Shown here: positions 34,649 to 44,505 of the stretch, in pieces
Layout: every line of letters begins with the position of its first letter
How positions within the stretch are numbered: position 1 is the first letter of the stretch
Assembly: GCA_944363785.1 (NCBI GenBank)
Contig: CALVVF010000005.1
Location: 22,139-86,138, forward strand
Reading direction: 5' to 3'
DNA length: 64,000 nucleotides
Origin: an uncultured Bacilli bacterium
GTDB lineage: Bacteria > Bacillota_I > Bacilli_A > RF39 > UBA660
The notes under the pieces: generated by a model
What the model was told of the DNA's origin: nothing
Databases searched by the model: none
The model's input: the letters and a program-made list of their open reading frames with translations, nothing else
Program-made: the position numbers and the translations under genes

Positions 34649-35173
34649 TTGAGGAGCTACTATCCTAATATGTATGTAAAAAATATTTTTGATATCGATT
34701 ATGATCTATTGAAGAAAAGAAAAATCCGCTGTTTGATTTTTGATTTAGATAATACGATTGCTCTTATTGATCAAGAAAAGGTAGATAAACGAACAAAAAC
34801 TCTTTTTAGAAAGTTGAAGAAAGATTTTCATCTTGTGATTATTTCTAATAATTATCGAAAACGAGTGGAAAAGTATGCTACCTTTTTAGAATGTGATTTT
34901 GTCTCATTTGCGATGAAGCCACTTCCTTTTGGGTATATGAAAATTAAAAGAAAGTTTCACTACCAAAAAGAAGAAATGGCGATGATCGGGGATCAACTAG
35001 TTACGGATATCTTTGTAGGAAACAAGATGACAGGATACACTATACTTGTTGACCCACTTGGGAAAAAAGATTTAAAAATTACATCAATTAATCGATTTTT
35101 AGAAAATAAAATTTTTCGTTACTACGAGAAAAAGGCAATAATGAAAAGAGGAAGATATTATGGTGAAAAATAA
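34649..35173 (+). CDS. yqeG: YqeG-family HAD phosphatase
   Basis: The ~174-residue HAD-superfamily IIIA protein has DLDNTIALID (nucleophile and acid), IISNN (motif II), KPLPFGY and MIGDQLVTDIFVGN (motifs III-IV). The TTG at 34649 is chosen because AGGTGA lies at 34638-34643 and the resulting start MLRSYYPNMYVKNIF aligns with YqeG of Bacillus. A TATAAT box at 34626-34631 is close upstream. It overlaps yqeH by 14 bases, the pairing known in Bacillus, where YqeH works in 30S assembly. Confidence 0.9.
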   Translation: MRSYYPNMYVKNIFDIDYDLLKKRKIRCLIFDLDNTIALIDQEKVDKRTKTLFRKLKKDFHLVIISNNYRKRVEKYATFLECDFVSFAMKPLPFGYMKIKRKFHYQKEEMAMIGDQLVTDIFVGNKMTGYTILVDPLGKKDLKITSINRFLENKIFRYYEKKAIMKRGRYYGEK

Positions 35174-36164
35174 AAAGTGTATCGGGTGTGGGGTTGTCCT
35201 TCAGGATGAAAATATCACTCAAGAAGGCTATGTAACCTCATTAGAAAATAATATTTGTCAGCGTTGTTTTCGAATGAAGAATTATGGAGAGTATCAAGTA
35301 TCTACTAAATCGAATGATGAATACATTGAAATTCTAAAGTCAGTAGGAAAAACCAATGATTTGGTTTTACATATCGTCGATTTATTAAATATTGATAAAG
35401 ATCTTTCTATTATTCGACAATATGTTCCAAATAAAATGATTTTAGTATTGAACAAGCGAGATGTTCTTCCAAAGAGTATACCTGATACTAAGATTATTGA
35501 GTATTTTCAACAACTCGATCTTCAATATGAAGATATCATAGTCATTAGTGTAAATAAAAATTATCAAATTGATGCTCTTTTAGATAAAATTAAAAAGTTA
35601 AAAACGAGTAATCAAGTTTATGTAGTAGGACATACGAATACGGGAAAAAGTAGTTTGATTAATAAGTTAATCCAAAATTATTCTGAGAATACAAGTGATT
35701 TAACGATTTCACCACTTCCTAGTACGACATTGAATAAAATAGAAATTAAATTAAGTGATCAATTAACATTAATCGATACTCCAGGATTGGTCGATCGTGG
35801 GAATTTAATTCATTATATCGATTCTAGTCTACTAAAGAAAATTAGTCCTAAGAAAGAAATTAAACCTAAAACATATCAATTGAAGAAAAATCAGTGTTTA
35901 TTAATTGGTAATTTTGCTCGTCTTGACTATGTCGAAGGAGAGAAAAATAGCTTTACGGTGTTTACTTCTAATGATGTTAAAGTAAGACGTGTTTCTAGTA
36001 AACAAGCTACATTAAAAGATTTAGCTAAAATTACTTACGAGATAAAATATCATGAGGATTTAGTCATCAATGGGTTAGGCTGGATTAAAGTTGTTGAAAA
36101 AGGAACGGTTGACTTATACTTACATCGAGATGTTGAATCATTTACTAGAAAATCACTTATTTGA
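35160..36164 (+). CDS. yqeH: Ribosome-biogenesis GTPase YqeH
   Basis: YqeH is a circularly permuted GTPase needed for 30S subunit maturation. The 334-residue protein has an N-terminal zinc finger (CIGCG and CQRCF), then G4 NKRD before G1 GHTNTGKSS and G3 DTPG, the permuted order expected, and a C-terminal RNA-binding region. AAGAGGAAG precedes the ATG inside the end of yqeG. It is a little shorter than the Bacillus protein. Confidence 0.93.
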   Translation: MVKNKKCIGCGVVLQDENITQEGYVTSLENNICQRCFRMKNYGEYQVSTKSNDEYIEILKSVGKTNDLVLHIVDLLNIDKDLSIIRQYVPNKMILVLNKRDVLPKSIPDTKIIEYFQQLDLQYEDIIVISVNKNYQIDALLDKIKKLKTSNQVYVVGHTNTGKSSLINKLIQNYSENTSDLTISPLPSTTLNKIEIKLSDQLTLIDTPGLVDRGNLIHYIDSSLLKKISPKKEIKPKTYQLKKNQCLLIGNFARLDYVEGEKNSFTVFTSNDVKVRRVSSKQATLKDLAKITYEIKYHEDLVINGLGWIKVVEKGTVDLYLHRDVESFTRKSLI

Positions 36165-36678
36165 TGCCATAGATTTTTTCTATCGGGTCAAAGAAAAAAG
36201 GATGTTCTATTGGTTCGAAAGTAAAATAGCCAAGTACAAGAAAAAATAGGGGAACAAGAATGATACTGATTGTTTCTACTTCCTTTTTCTCTTTCTTTTT
36301 TAGAAGAGGGGATACTATTTTTTCGGTTACTAGAATAGTCAAAAAGTAAAGAAGTAGAGTAATTAATAAGTGTTCGCCAAGAAAATAGTATATAGGAAGA
36401 TATATTCCAAAAAATAAAATAATATTGAAACAACTAGCTAATAACATCGTAGTATACAAATTATTTAAATGTAGTGGTTTTTTGAAGATGAAAAGAATAC
36501 TATAGAAGATAAAGTAATTTGTAAATATCATTTTTAAGTGTTCCATTAGACTTTCATTGACGGGAAAGAAAATGGCAGTGATCTGATTTGGAAACCATTC
36601 ATAAAAGAAATGAGTAGGAAAAGCGAGTAGAAAGAGAATTGTCGCTTTAATGATAATTGTTTTTCTATTTTTTTTCAT
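36157..36678 (-). CDS. DUF6512-like multipass membrane protein
   Basis: The 173-residue protein has five or six hydrophobic helices with the conserved-looking HFFYEWFPNQITAIFFPVNESLMEHLKMIF segment near the N-terminus, seen in an uncharacterised membrane family (DUF6512) of Bacillota. Its end overlaps that of yqeH by 8 bases on the other strand. The promoter should lie in the short gap before dnaG. Function unknown. Confidence 0.75.
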   Translation of the reverse strand: MKKNRKTIIIKATILFLLAFPTHFFYEWFPNQITAIFFPVNESLMEHLKMIFTNYFIFYSILFIFKKPLHLNNLYTTMLLASCFNIILFFGIYLPIYYFLGEHLLITLLLYFLTILVTEKIVSPLLKKKEKKEVETISIILVPLFFLVLGYFTFEPIEHPFFFDPIEKIYGIK

Positions 36679-36764
36679 ATTTTCACTATATCAAAAAACA
36701 ACTAGAAAAAGATGTCGAAATGGTGTTATAATATTTAATGTTTTAAAAAAAGAAGGTGACGAGA

Positions 36765-38507
36765 TTGAACGAACAACAAGAAATGAATGTAATTCAAGAA
36801 ATTCGTAGTAAAGTTGATATCGTCGATATCGTTAGTGGATATATTCCTCTTACCCAAAAAGGAAAGAACTTTTTTGGGGTTTGTCCTTTTCACGATGATA
36901 CTAATCCATCGATGAGTGTTTCTAGGGAAAAACAAATTTATCGTTGTTTTTCTTGTGGAGCGAGTGGTAATGTTTTTCAATTTGTTCAGGATTATGAACA
37001 TATTTCTTTTAAAGAAGCTCTTCGTATACTAGCGGATAAAGCAGGAGTTGAATTAAAAGGTTTTTCTTATACTAAGGCGCATTCTAAACAGGATAAGCTT
37101 TATGAGATTTACGAAATAGCCCAAAAGTATTATCAAAATAATTTACAAACGAATTACGGGAAAAAGGCTAAAGAGTATTTAAGTGGACGTAAAATAGATG
37201 AAGAGATGATCAAAACATTTGGGATCGGATTAAGCTTAGATACTCCAAGTGATTTGGTTCAACTGTTGACTAAGAAGGGGTATGATTTAAATACTTTAAA
37301 TCAAATCGGGTTGGCTTCTTATGATAAAGATCTTTATAATTCTCGGATTATGTTCCCCCTACAGGATTTAAGTGGGCGTATTGTTGGTTTTTCTGGTAGA
37401 CGTTATGATGGGATTAAAGAAAATAAATATGTAAATACTAAAGGAACACCTATTTTTCAAAAAGGGAATACATTATATCATTATTTTGATGCTCGTGATG
37501 AAGTGCGAAAGAAGAAATGCGTTATTGTCATGGAAGGATTTATGGCAGCTATTCGTTCTATTTCTATTGGAATTGGTAACGTAGTTAGTTTAATGGGAAC
37601 AGCCATGACAAAGGAGCAAGCTGAACTAATTAAGCGCTTATCCGAACATGTCATATTATGTTTTGATGGGGATGAAGCTGGTAGAAAAGCCACCTTGACA
37701 AACGGTGAAGAATTAGAAAAATTGGGTTGTGAAGTAAAAGTTGTAGAATTAACTGATGATTTAGATCCTGATGATTATATTCTTCAAAAAGGGGAAGAAG
37801 CATTTTATCGCTTAGTTCAAAATGCTGTTTTCTTTAGTGACTACAAGATTAAATCTCTAAAAAAAGGAATAAACTTGAATAGTGATGAAGAACTTGCTCA
37901 TTATATCAATAGTGTAATCGTAGAAACTAGTAAGATAAAAGATGAAATTCGTCGGGAATTAATACTAAAAACACTTGCCAAAGAGTTTGATATAGGGTAT
38001 AATACCCTAGAAAAAAGATTATTGGTATTATTAGAAAAAGAGAAAACAACCCTTCCAGTAGAGACAATAGTTTCTAAAGAGAAGAAAGAAAAGAAAATGG
38101 ACAAGTATACATTAGCTTCCCTTTCTCTATTATATTATATGTTAGTTAATGATACAGCTAGACGACTATTCGAAGCTGGTGAAATCTTTTTTTTAACCGA
38201 GAAGCAACGGTTTTTAGCATCAGAAATTATCTATTATAATAAAATATACGGTATGATTCAAATCGCAGATTTTTATACTTATCTACAAGATAAGCCTGAA
38301 CTTTTAGCAATTTTACATCAAGTTTTATGCTTAGAATTAAGTGATGATGTGGAAGATAGTGTTATTTTAGACTATGTTAAAGTGACAAGAGAAAATAGTG
38401 TTAACCAAGAGTGTAAACGGTTACAGAAGATGATGAGAGAAATAGTTGATCCTTTAGAACAAGCTAAAATAGCAGAAAAAATTAGAAAGTTAAAAATGGG
38501 GAGTTGA
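36765..38507 (+). CDS. dnaG: DNA primase
   Basis: DnaG makes RNA primers at the replication fork. The 580-residue protein has the CHC2 zinc finger (CPFH and CFSC), the RNA-polymerase core region, the Toprim motif (VIVMEGFMAA and FDGDEAGRKA) and a C-terminal helicase-binding region. The TTG at 36765 is preferred because AAGGTGA lies at 36753-36759; GTG 36756 is inside that site. A TATAAT-like box at about 36726-36733 is upstream. It precedes rpoD by 6 bases, the classic dnaG-rpoD pair. Confidence 0.93.
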   Translation: MNEQQEMNVIQEIRSKVDIVDIVSGYIPLTQKGKNFFGVCPFHDDTNPSMSVSREKQIYRCFSCGASGNVFQFVQDYEHISFKEALRILADKAGVELKGFSYTKAHSKQDKLYEIYEIAQKYYQNNLQTNYGKKAKEYLSGRKIDEEMIKTFGIGLSLDTPSDLVQLLTKKGYDLNTLNQIGLASYDKDLYNSRIMFPLQDLSGRIVGFSGRRYDGIKENKYVNTKGTPIFQKGNTLYHYFDARDEVRKKKCVIVMEGFMAAIRSISIGIGNVVSLMGTAMTKEQAELIKRLSEHVILCFDGDEAGRKATLTNGEELEKLGCEVKVVELTDDLDPDDYILQKGEEAFYRLVQNAVFFSDYKIKSLKKGINLNSDEELAHYINSVIVETSKIKDEIRRELILKTLAKEFDIGYNTLEKRLLVLLEKEKTTLPVETIVSKEKKEKKMDKYTLASLSLLYYMLVNDTARRLFEAGEIFFLTEKQRFLASEIIYYNKIYGMIQIADFYTYLQDKPELLAILHQVLCLELSDDVEDSVILDYVKVTRENSVNQECKRLQKMMREIVDPLEQAKIAEKIRKLKMGS

Positions 38508-38513
38508 TCAAAA

Positions 38514-39611
38514 ATGGCAAAAGAGATTAAAACGTTTGAGGAAAGAAAAAATGCATTATTAGAAAAGGGAAAACAAAAGGGGTTTATTACTTATGAAGAG
38601 TTGGCTGATGAATTACGAGGATTAGATGTCGATAGTGATTCATTAGATGATTTATACAATACTTTAGTAGATAATCATATTGAGATTACCTCGGATGAGG
38701 GAATAGAAGAAGAGGATGAAGATGCAGCTAGTGGTGATGGCTTTTTAGATATCGAAGATTTAACTTTATCTAAAGATATTAAGATCAACGATCCCGTTAG
38801 GATGTATTTAAAAGAGATTGGACGCATTAATCTATTGACTTCTGATGAAGAGTTTGAATACGCAAAACGTGCGGAACAAGGGGATGAGTATGCTAAACGA
38901 ATGTTAGCAGAATCAAATCTTCGTCTTGTTGTATCGATTGCTAAACGTTATGTTGGACGTGGTATGTTATTTTTGGATTTAATCCAAGAAGGAAATATCG
39001 GTTTGATGAAAGCAGTAGATAAGTTTGATCCAACGAAAGGATATAAATTTTCTACTTATGCCACTTGGTGGATTCGTCAAGCCATTACTAGAGCGATAGC
39101 TGATCAAGCTCGTACGATTCGTGTACCAGTTCATATGGTAGAGACAATCAATAAATTAGCTCGTGTACAAAGACAGTTGACACAAGAGTTAAATCGTGAA
39201 CCAACCGATGAAGAAATTGCTAAAAAGTTAGGTATTTCGATCGAAAAGGTTAGAGAAGTTTATAAGATCAGTCAAGATCCAGTTTCTTTAGAGACCCCAA
39301 TCGGTGAAGAAGACGATTCTCATTTAGGAGATTTTATTAAAGATGAACGTACAATGTCACCTGAAGAGTATGCAACAGTTGAGTTGTTGAAAGAGGAATT
39401 AAGTGGGGTATTGCTTACTCTTACCGATCGTGAAGAAAGAGTACTTCGTCTTCGTTTCGGTTTAGATGATGGTCAGTGTCGAACACTAGAAGAAGTAGGA
39501 CAAATCTTTGGTGTTACCCGAGAAAGAATTCGTCAAATCGAAGCCAAAGCTCTTCGTAAATTACGTCATCCATCACGAAGTAGAAAGTTGAAAGATTTCT
39601 TAACTAACTAA
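38514..39611 (+). CDS. rpoD: Primary sigma factor SigA
   Basis: The 365-residue protein has a short region 1.1 followed by an acidic stretch, region 1.2 ([17 protein letters not shown]), region 2 ([45 protein letters not shown]), region 3 and region 4 ([20 protein letters not shown]). It recognises the TTGACA/TATAAT promoters seen through the window. GGGGAG precedes the ATG. Confidence 0.96.
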   Translation: MAKEIKTFEERKNALLEKGKQKGFITYEELADELRGLDVDSDSLDDLYNTLVDNHIEITSDEGIEEEDEDAASGDGFLDIEDLTLSKDIKINDPVRMYLKEIGRINLLTSDEEFEYAKRAEQGDEYAKRMLAESNLRLVVSIAKRYVGRGMLFLDLIQEGNIGLMKAVDKFDPTKGYKFSTYATWWIRQAITRAIADQARTIRVPVHMVETINKLARVQRQLTQELNREPTDEEIAKKLGISIEKVREVYKISQDPVSLETPIGEEDDSHLGDFIKDERTMSPEEYATVELLKEELSGVLLTLTDREERVLRLRFGLDDGQCRTLEEVGQIFGVTRERIRQIEAKALRKLRHPSRSRKLKDFLTN

Positions 39612-39690
39612 GAAGTCTTTTTCTTTTTTGCATGATAATGGTATAATGAATACAGGTACCTAAGTATAAAAATTAGAATAGAGGTAGAAA

Positions 39691-40359
39691 ATGAAATTAA
39701 AAATTAATCATCGTCTTACAGAACTTGCGACATTTATTGAAGATGGGTCCCATATTATCGATGTAGGTTGTGATCATGCTTTGTTGGATATTTATTTAGT
39801 ACAAAATAAAAAGAACATTCGAGCTATTGCTTCAGATGCTAAGGAAGGCCCTCTTAAACAGGCTCAAGAAAACGTCAAAAAATATCAATTACAAAAACAA
39901 ATTACCCTTAAACTTGGAAATGGAGTTGAACCGATCGAAGAAGATATCGATACTGTTGTTATCTCTGGAATGGGTGGGGCTTTGATGGTAGGTATCTTGA
40001 AATATCAAACCCATCTATTAAAATCCGTTAAAACAATCGTATTATCTCCAAATAGTGATGTTGAGTTTGTAAGAAGAGAAATTGTAAAGTTAGGGTATAT
40101 GATCGATAATGAAAAATTGGTTTTAGATCATGGCTTTATTTATCCGATTATTCGCTTTGTAAAGGGGAAAAAGCACTATTCGAAACAAGAATATCTATTT
40201 GGACCAATTTTATTACGTGAAAAAGATGATTTATTTATTCGTTATTTAACTAAGCAAAAAGAAGCAACTATCCAGTTACTTTCGATTTTGCCTAAAAAAT
40301 ATCTAAAGAAAAGATATCAATTAAAACAAAAATTAAAAATGATTACAGAAATACTCTAA
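39691..40359 (+). CDS. trmK: tRNA (adenine(22)-N1)-methyltransferase
   Basis: The 222-residue protein matches TrmK: HRLTELATFI, the SAM-binding IIDVGCDHALL, the ASDAKEGPL acidic loop, VISGMGGALM, and a C-terminal helical tail. It methylates A22 in the D loop of certain tRNAs. AGAGGTAG precedes the ATG. In Bacillus trmK also follows sigA closely. Confidence 0.93.
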   Translation: MKLKINHRLTELATFIEDGSHIIDVGCDHALLDIYLVQNKKNIRAIASDAKEGPLKQAQENVKKYQLQKQITLKLGNGVEPIEEDIDTVVISGMGGALMVGILKYQTHLLKSVKTIVLSPNSDVEFVRREIVKLGYMIDNEKLVLDHGFIYPIIRFVKGKKHYSKQEYLFGPILLREKDDLFIRYLTKQKEATIQLLSILPKKYLKKRYQLKQKLKMITEIL

Positions 40360-40361
40360 TT

Positions 40362-40733
40362 TTATAAGAAAAAGGTAGGCCCATTATCTTCAATATTTGA
40401 TTTATTTTCTTGAGTTAATGGTTTTTCGACTTTTTGGTTTGGAATGGTTGCTTTTACTGTATTGGGTGAAGAAGTTACCTGTTGTTTTTGATCAGAGGTT
40501 TTTACTGCGCCAAGAACACGAAACATTGTTTTGGCATTATGAATAATTGGACGAACTTGATAAAAGATCGGGATCGCTTGATTGATGACATTTAGTGTTT
40601 TTCCGGCCGTAGTTAAAAAACCATTCCAGCTAGCTCCTTTTAGTAGGCCCTTAGAAAGTAACCCGCCTGCAGACCTAAACATGGGAGTGCTTGCTGTATA
40701 TAAATAGGGATTATAGAAATTTCCTGGGTTCAT
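40362..40733 (-). CDS. YqfQ/VrrA-like protein
   Basis: The 123-residue protein has an N-terminal Asn/Tyr/Pro-rich part, a central helical part (GFLTTAGKTLNVINQAIPIFYQVRPIIHNAKTMFRVLGAVK) and a polar, low-complexity end. The central pattern resembles YqfQ (VrrA-like) of Bacillus, linked to sporulation, and yqfQ also lies near sigA and trmK there. Similarity is by eye and moderate. GGAGGAG precedes the ATG. It is convergent with trmK, two bases apart. Confidence 0.6.
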   Translation of the reverse strand: MNPGNFYNPYLYTASTPMFRSAGGLLSKGLLKGASWNGFLTTAGKTLNVINQAIPIFYQVRPIIHNAKTMFRVLGAVKTSDQKQQVTSSPNTVKATIPNQKVEKPLTQENKSNIEDNGPTFFL

Positions 40734-40845
40734 TTCGTACTCCTCCTTTTACAATATTATATGTTTTTACTTAAAAAAGTTTTCCAAAATTTTAGGAATG
40801 TGATATACTGTTGTAAGAAAGATAAAGAATAAAGTGGGTGTAATG

Positions 40846-42276
40846 ATGAATATTTTTATATCTGTGTATCATGCTATCTTGAAGGCGTTTACTTTTCCAG
40901 CTAGATTATTTAAGAAAAAAGATGGCAGTAGTCAAAAGGATGAAAAAAAGAAAAAGAATGATGAACAAGACTTAATGACAGAAGCTATAAAGAATTCTGC
41001 TTCATTCGAGGGAGAAACTAGTAAAGTTTTAGAAGAGGATAAGGATAAGTCTGACCTTTTCACTTTTAATTATGTGGTCAAAAACGATGCTGGGCAGACA
41101 ATTAAAAGCTCTTTTGATGCTAAATCCCGTAGTGAGGTAGAAGCTTTTTTAACTGGTGAGGGATATACGATTGTCAGTATCGAAGCTCAAAAGAAGAATA
41201 TTTTTAATACGGATATTCCATTGTTTAATCCAAAAATGACCGCTGGTGAGTTAAGTTTTGCCTTAACACAGTTGTCTACCTATATTAAAGCTGGTATTCC
41301 GTTGATTGATTCGGTTCGTATTTTAGCTAAACAAACAGTAAAACCGGCGAAGAGAAAAATTTATGAGCGAATTATTTATGATTTAGTGGCTGGAGAAGAT
41401 TTCAGTAAGGCTTTAGAAAATCAGAAAGATGTTTTTCCACGGTTACTAATCAACATGGTCAAAGCATCAGAGATGACAGGTGATTTGCCGGCTACCTTGG
41501 ATGAAATGAGTGATTATTATACAACGATCGAGGATACGAAAAAGCAGATGATTTCGGCACTTACTTATCCAACGATTGTATTCATCATGTCGATTGTCGT
41601 TATTGCCTTTGTTTTGATTTGGGTAGTTCCGTCTTTTATCGAGATGTTCCAAGATGCCGAAGCAGGATTACCAGTCATTACTCAGATTACGGTGGCTGCT
41701 AGTAATTTCTTATCTCAGAATTATTTGTGGATACTTGCTGTTTTAGCTGTTATTGTTATCGTATTTATCGTTTCTTATAAAAACATCAAATCCTTTAGGC
41801 GAAATGTTCAAGTATTCTTGATGAAGATGCCAGTCATTGGTAAAATTATGATCTATAATGAAGTAACTATGTTTACGAAGACATTTGCACAACTTTTGAG
41901 TCATAGTGTACATATTACAGATAGTATGGCGATTCTTTCTAAAATCTCTAATAATGAAGTATATAAAGATATTATCGCTAAGACGATGAATACTCTAAGT
42001 AAAGGTGGAAAAATATCGGAATCATTTAAAGGACATTGGGCATTCCCAGTTGTTGCGTATGAGATGTTAGTAACTGGTGAGTCAACAGGACAATTAGCGA
42101 TTATGATGGAAAAAGTATCTGTACATTATGCTAACTTACATAGAAATGCCGTTACGCAAGTAAAAAGTTTAATTGAACCAATTACAATTTGCTTTTTGGC
42201 TTGTGCAGTAGGATTTATTCTTTTATCGATTATCATTCCAATGTTTGACTTATATGGTGCTGTTGGACAGATGTAG
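40846..42276 (+). CDS. Type IV pilus / type II secretion platform protein PilC
   Basis: The ~476-residue membrane protein has two GspF domains (about 125-245 and 335-455; FALTQLSTYIKAGIPLIDSVRIL and FTKTFAQLLSHSVHITDSMAIL) and three membrane helices. The first 120 residues are a charged extension with a small VVKNDAGQTIKSSFDAKSRSEVEAFL module, typical of PilC. It anchors the pilus assembly ATPase, which is not in the window. The start is at one of two ATGs (40843, 40846) after GTGGGTG. pilD follows 18 bases later. Confidence 0.9.
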   Translation: MNIFISVYHAILKAFTFPARLFKKKDGSSQKDEKKKKNDEQDLMTEAIKNSASFEGETSKVLEEDKDKSDLFTFNYVVKNDAGQTIKSSFDAKSRSEVEAFLTGEGYTIVSIEAQKKNIFNTDIPLFNPKMTAGELSFALTQLSTYIKAGIPLIDSVRILAKQTVKPAKRKIYERIIYDLVAGEDFSKALENQKDVFPRLLINMVKASEMTGDLPATLDEMSDYYTTIEDTKKQMISALTYPTIVFIMSIVVIAFVLIWVVPSFIEMFQDAEAGLPVITQITVAASNFLSQNYLWILAVLAVIVIVFIVSYKNIKSFRRNVQVFLMKMPVIGKIMIYNEVTMFTKTFAQLLSHSVHITDSMAILSKISNNEVYKDIIAKTMNTLSKGGKISESFKGHWAFPVVAYEMLVTGESTGQLAIMMEKVSVHYANLHRNAVTQVKSLIEPITICFLACAVGFILLSIIIPMFDLYGAVGQM

Positions 42277-42294
42277 AAGAGTGGAGGATTGATT

Positions 42295-43059
42295 ATGGAT
42301 ATTTATTATATAATTCTCTTTTTTATCTTAGGAACCGTTTTAGGTTCCTTCTATAATGTAGTAGGATATCGTCTTCCTAAGAATGAATCGGTTTTAAATC
42401 CAAAGCGTTCTTACTGTCCGAATTGTCATCATACTTTATCACGCTTGGAATTGATTCCGGTTCTTTCTTTTTTATTTCAAAAGGGAAAATGCAAGCATTG
42501 TCATCATCCGATTTCTTTTTTTTATCCGTTTATCGAATTGTTGACAGGGGCTTTATTTGCAGTTAGTTTTTATTCTTTTGGGTTTAGTTACTCTTTGATT
42601 ATTGCCCTTACTTTGTCATCATTATTTAGTATTGTTATCGTCAGTGATTTAAATTATTTAATCATTCCTGATGAAGTGACGATTATTTCTATTATTATTA
42701 TTGCTGGAGCGATCTTTTTCGGTAGGGGTTATGAACAAGGACTGATGGCATTAGGTTCGGGAGTATTGACGTTTGCTATTATGTATGGAATTATGTTGTT
42801 AGGTGATTTCTTGTTCAAGAAAGAAAGTTTAGGCGGTGCAGATATTAAATTAATGTTTGTTGCGGGCTTATCATTAGGCACAGTATTAGGTGTATTTGTT
42901 ATTTTTATTTCTAGTGTAGTTGCTTTACCTATTGCTTTAATTTTGTATATTGCCAATAACGAAAAGATAGTTCCTTATGGACCATTTATTGTATTTTCTA
43001 TTTTACTATTGTTTTTACTAAAAGTAGATATCAATGCTTTTGCTCAACTGTTTATTTAA
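42295..43059 (+). CDS. Prepilin peptidase PilD
   Basis: The 254-residue multipass protein cleaves and N-methylates type IV prepilins. It has the zinc-binding cysteines C41/C44 and C66/C69, the catalytic aspartates in SDLNYLIIPDE and the GGADIK motif (GxGD-type). ATG 42295 is preferred over TTG 42289 because GTGGAGG lies 8 bases upstream. Its likely substrate in this window is the large pilin-like protein at 45518-48010. Confidence 0.92.
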   Translation: MDIYYIILFFILGTVLGSFYNVVGYRLPKNESVLNPKRSYCPNCHHTLSRLELIPVLSFLFQKGKCKHCHHPISFFYPFIELLTGALFAVSFYSFGFSYSLIIALTLSSLFSIVIVSDLNYLIIPDEVTIISIIIIAGAIFFGRGYEQGLMALGSGVLTFAIMYGIMLLGDFLFKKESLGGADIKLMFVAGLSLGTVLGVFVIFISSVVALPIALILYIANNEKIVPYGPFIVFSILLLFLLKVDINAFAQLFI

Positions 43060-43085
43060 TTGAGTTGAGTAAGTATATAATTTAC

Positions 43086-43121
43086 AGAAAAGAGAATTTC
43101 CTAGATTTTCTCTTCTTTTTT
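43086..43121 (+). terminator. Intrinsic terminator after pilD
   Basis: AGAAAAGAGAA pairs with TTTTCTCTTCT (one bulge), followed by nine Ts. It ends the pilC-pilD unit before the dnaB promoter (TATAAT at 43136-43141). Confidence 0.75.
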
Positions 43122-43167
43122 TTTCATTAACGGGTTATAATATTATTGCGTAAGAGGAGGTACTAGC

Positions 43168-44505
43168 ATGGCAGAAAAAACGATATTACCCGCTGATACA
43201 TATACTGTAATTAATAAAACAGTATTAAAAGATACTGATCGTAAATTAATTACCATGCTCTACCAACCAATTATCGGTTATACCGCTACTAGTTTATATT
43301 TTACCTTGATCGATGATTTAGATAAAAGAGAGTTAATTAGTGATGATTTAACTCATCATCATCTAATGAGTACAATGCAACTTAAATTAGAAGATATTGT
43401 GATAGCGAGAAAAAAATTAGAAGCAGTAGGATTACTTCGTACGTACTTTAAAAAAGATAAAGTGAGTAATAATAATTATGTTTATCTATTATATTCTCCA
43501 ATGCCTGCTTCTGAGTTTTTAAATCATCCAGTATTAAATATTGTTTTATATAATAATTTGGGTAAGAAAGAATATGATAAAATTGTTGACTTCTTTAAGG
43601 TACCTAGGATTCATTTAAAGGATTTTGAAGATATTACTTGTCGTTTTGATCAAGTTTTTTCTCCTGTTTCGGGTAATGTATTTATAGAAAATGAAAATAT
43701 TATGAAAGAAGCGACGAGTAAGATTAGGATTGAAGCTAAGATCGATTTTGATTTGTTGATTTCTAGTATTCCTAGTAATATGGTAAGTCCTAGATGTTTT
43801 AATGATGATACGAAGGAATTAATTAATTCATTAGCGTATACGTATGGAATAGAAGATTATACTATGCAGGGGTTAGTTAGAAATTCTTTAAATGAAAAAG
43901 GGTTAGTGGATAAAGTAGAATTAAGAAAGAGTTGTCGTAATTTTTATCAGTTTGAAAATAATGGTAAATTGCCAACTTTAATTTATTCTAAGCAACCAGA
44001 ATATTTAAAGACACCAGAAGGGGATCATTCTAAGTGGGCTAAGATGGTCTATACTTTTGAATCAGTTACGCCTTATGATTTTTTAAGAAGTAAGTATAAA
44101 ACAGGAGAACCTTCGTTACGAGATCTTCGTTTGATTGAAAGTTTGTTGGTTGATCAAAAAATGAATCCGGGAGTAGTTAATGTGTTAATTGCTTATGTAT
44201 TGAAGATCAATAATCAAAAATTGACCAAAAGTTATGTCGATACTATAGCCGGTCAATGGAAACGATTAAATATTGAGACAGTGGAAGAAGCAATGAAGAT
44301 CAGTGAAAAAGAACATAAGAAGTTAAAACGGCAATTAGAAAGTAAAAACAAAGCTCAGTCTTATAAATCTAAAGTAGCTAATCCTAAAGAAGAAACGGTT
44401 CCTGATTGGTTTGATAAAGAGTTAAAAAATGAAGAAATGTCGGAAGAAGAAGCTAGTGAATTGGATCAGTTATTAAATTCGATTAGTAATGAAAGGAAGG
44501 AATAA
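43168..44505 (+). CDS. dnaB: Primosomal helicase-loading protein DnaB (Bacillus type)
   Basis: The 445-residue protein resembles the Bacillus DnaB initiation protein (not the helicase): an N-terminal winged-helix domain (LPADTYTVINKTVLKDTDRKLITMLYQPIIG) and a C-terminal DnaB_2/DnaD-like domain (YDFLRSKYKTGEPSLRDLRLIESLLVDQKMNPGVVNVLIAYVL). It helps load the replicative helicase at the origin. AGAGGAGG precedes the ATG; dnaI overlaps its stop by one base. Confidence 0.9.
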   Translation: MAEKTILPADTYTVINKTVLKDTDRKLITMLYQPIIGYTATSLYFTLIDDLDKRELISDDLTHHHLMSTMQLKLEDIVIARKKLEAVGLLRTYFKKDKVSNNNYVYLLYSPMPASEFLNHPVLNIVLYNNLGKKEYDKIVDFFKVPRIHLKDFEDITCRFDQVFSPVSGNVFIENENIMKEATSKIRIEAKIDFDLLISSIPSNMVSPRCFNDDTKELINSLAYTYGIEDYTMQGLVRNSLNEKGLVDKVELRKSCRNFYQFENNGKLPTLIYSKQPEYLKTPEGDHSKWAKMVYTFESVTPYDFLRSKYKTGEPSLRDLRLIESLLVDQKMNPGVVNVLIAYVLKINNQKLTKSYVDTIAGQWKRLNIETVEEAMKISEKEHKKLKRQLESKNKAQSYKSKVANPKEETVPDWFDKELKNEEMSEEEASELDQLLNSISNERKE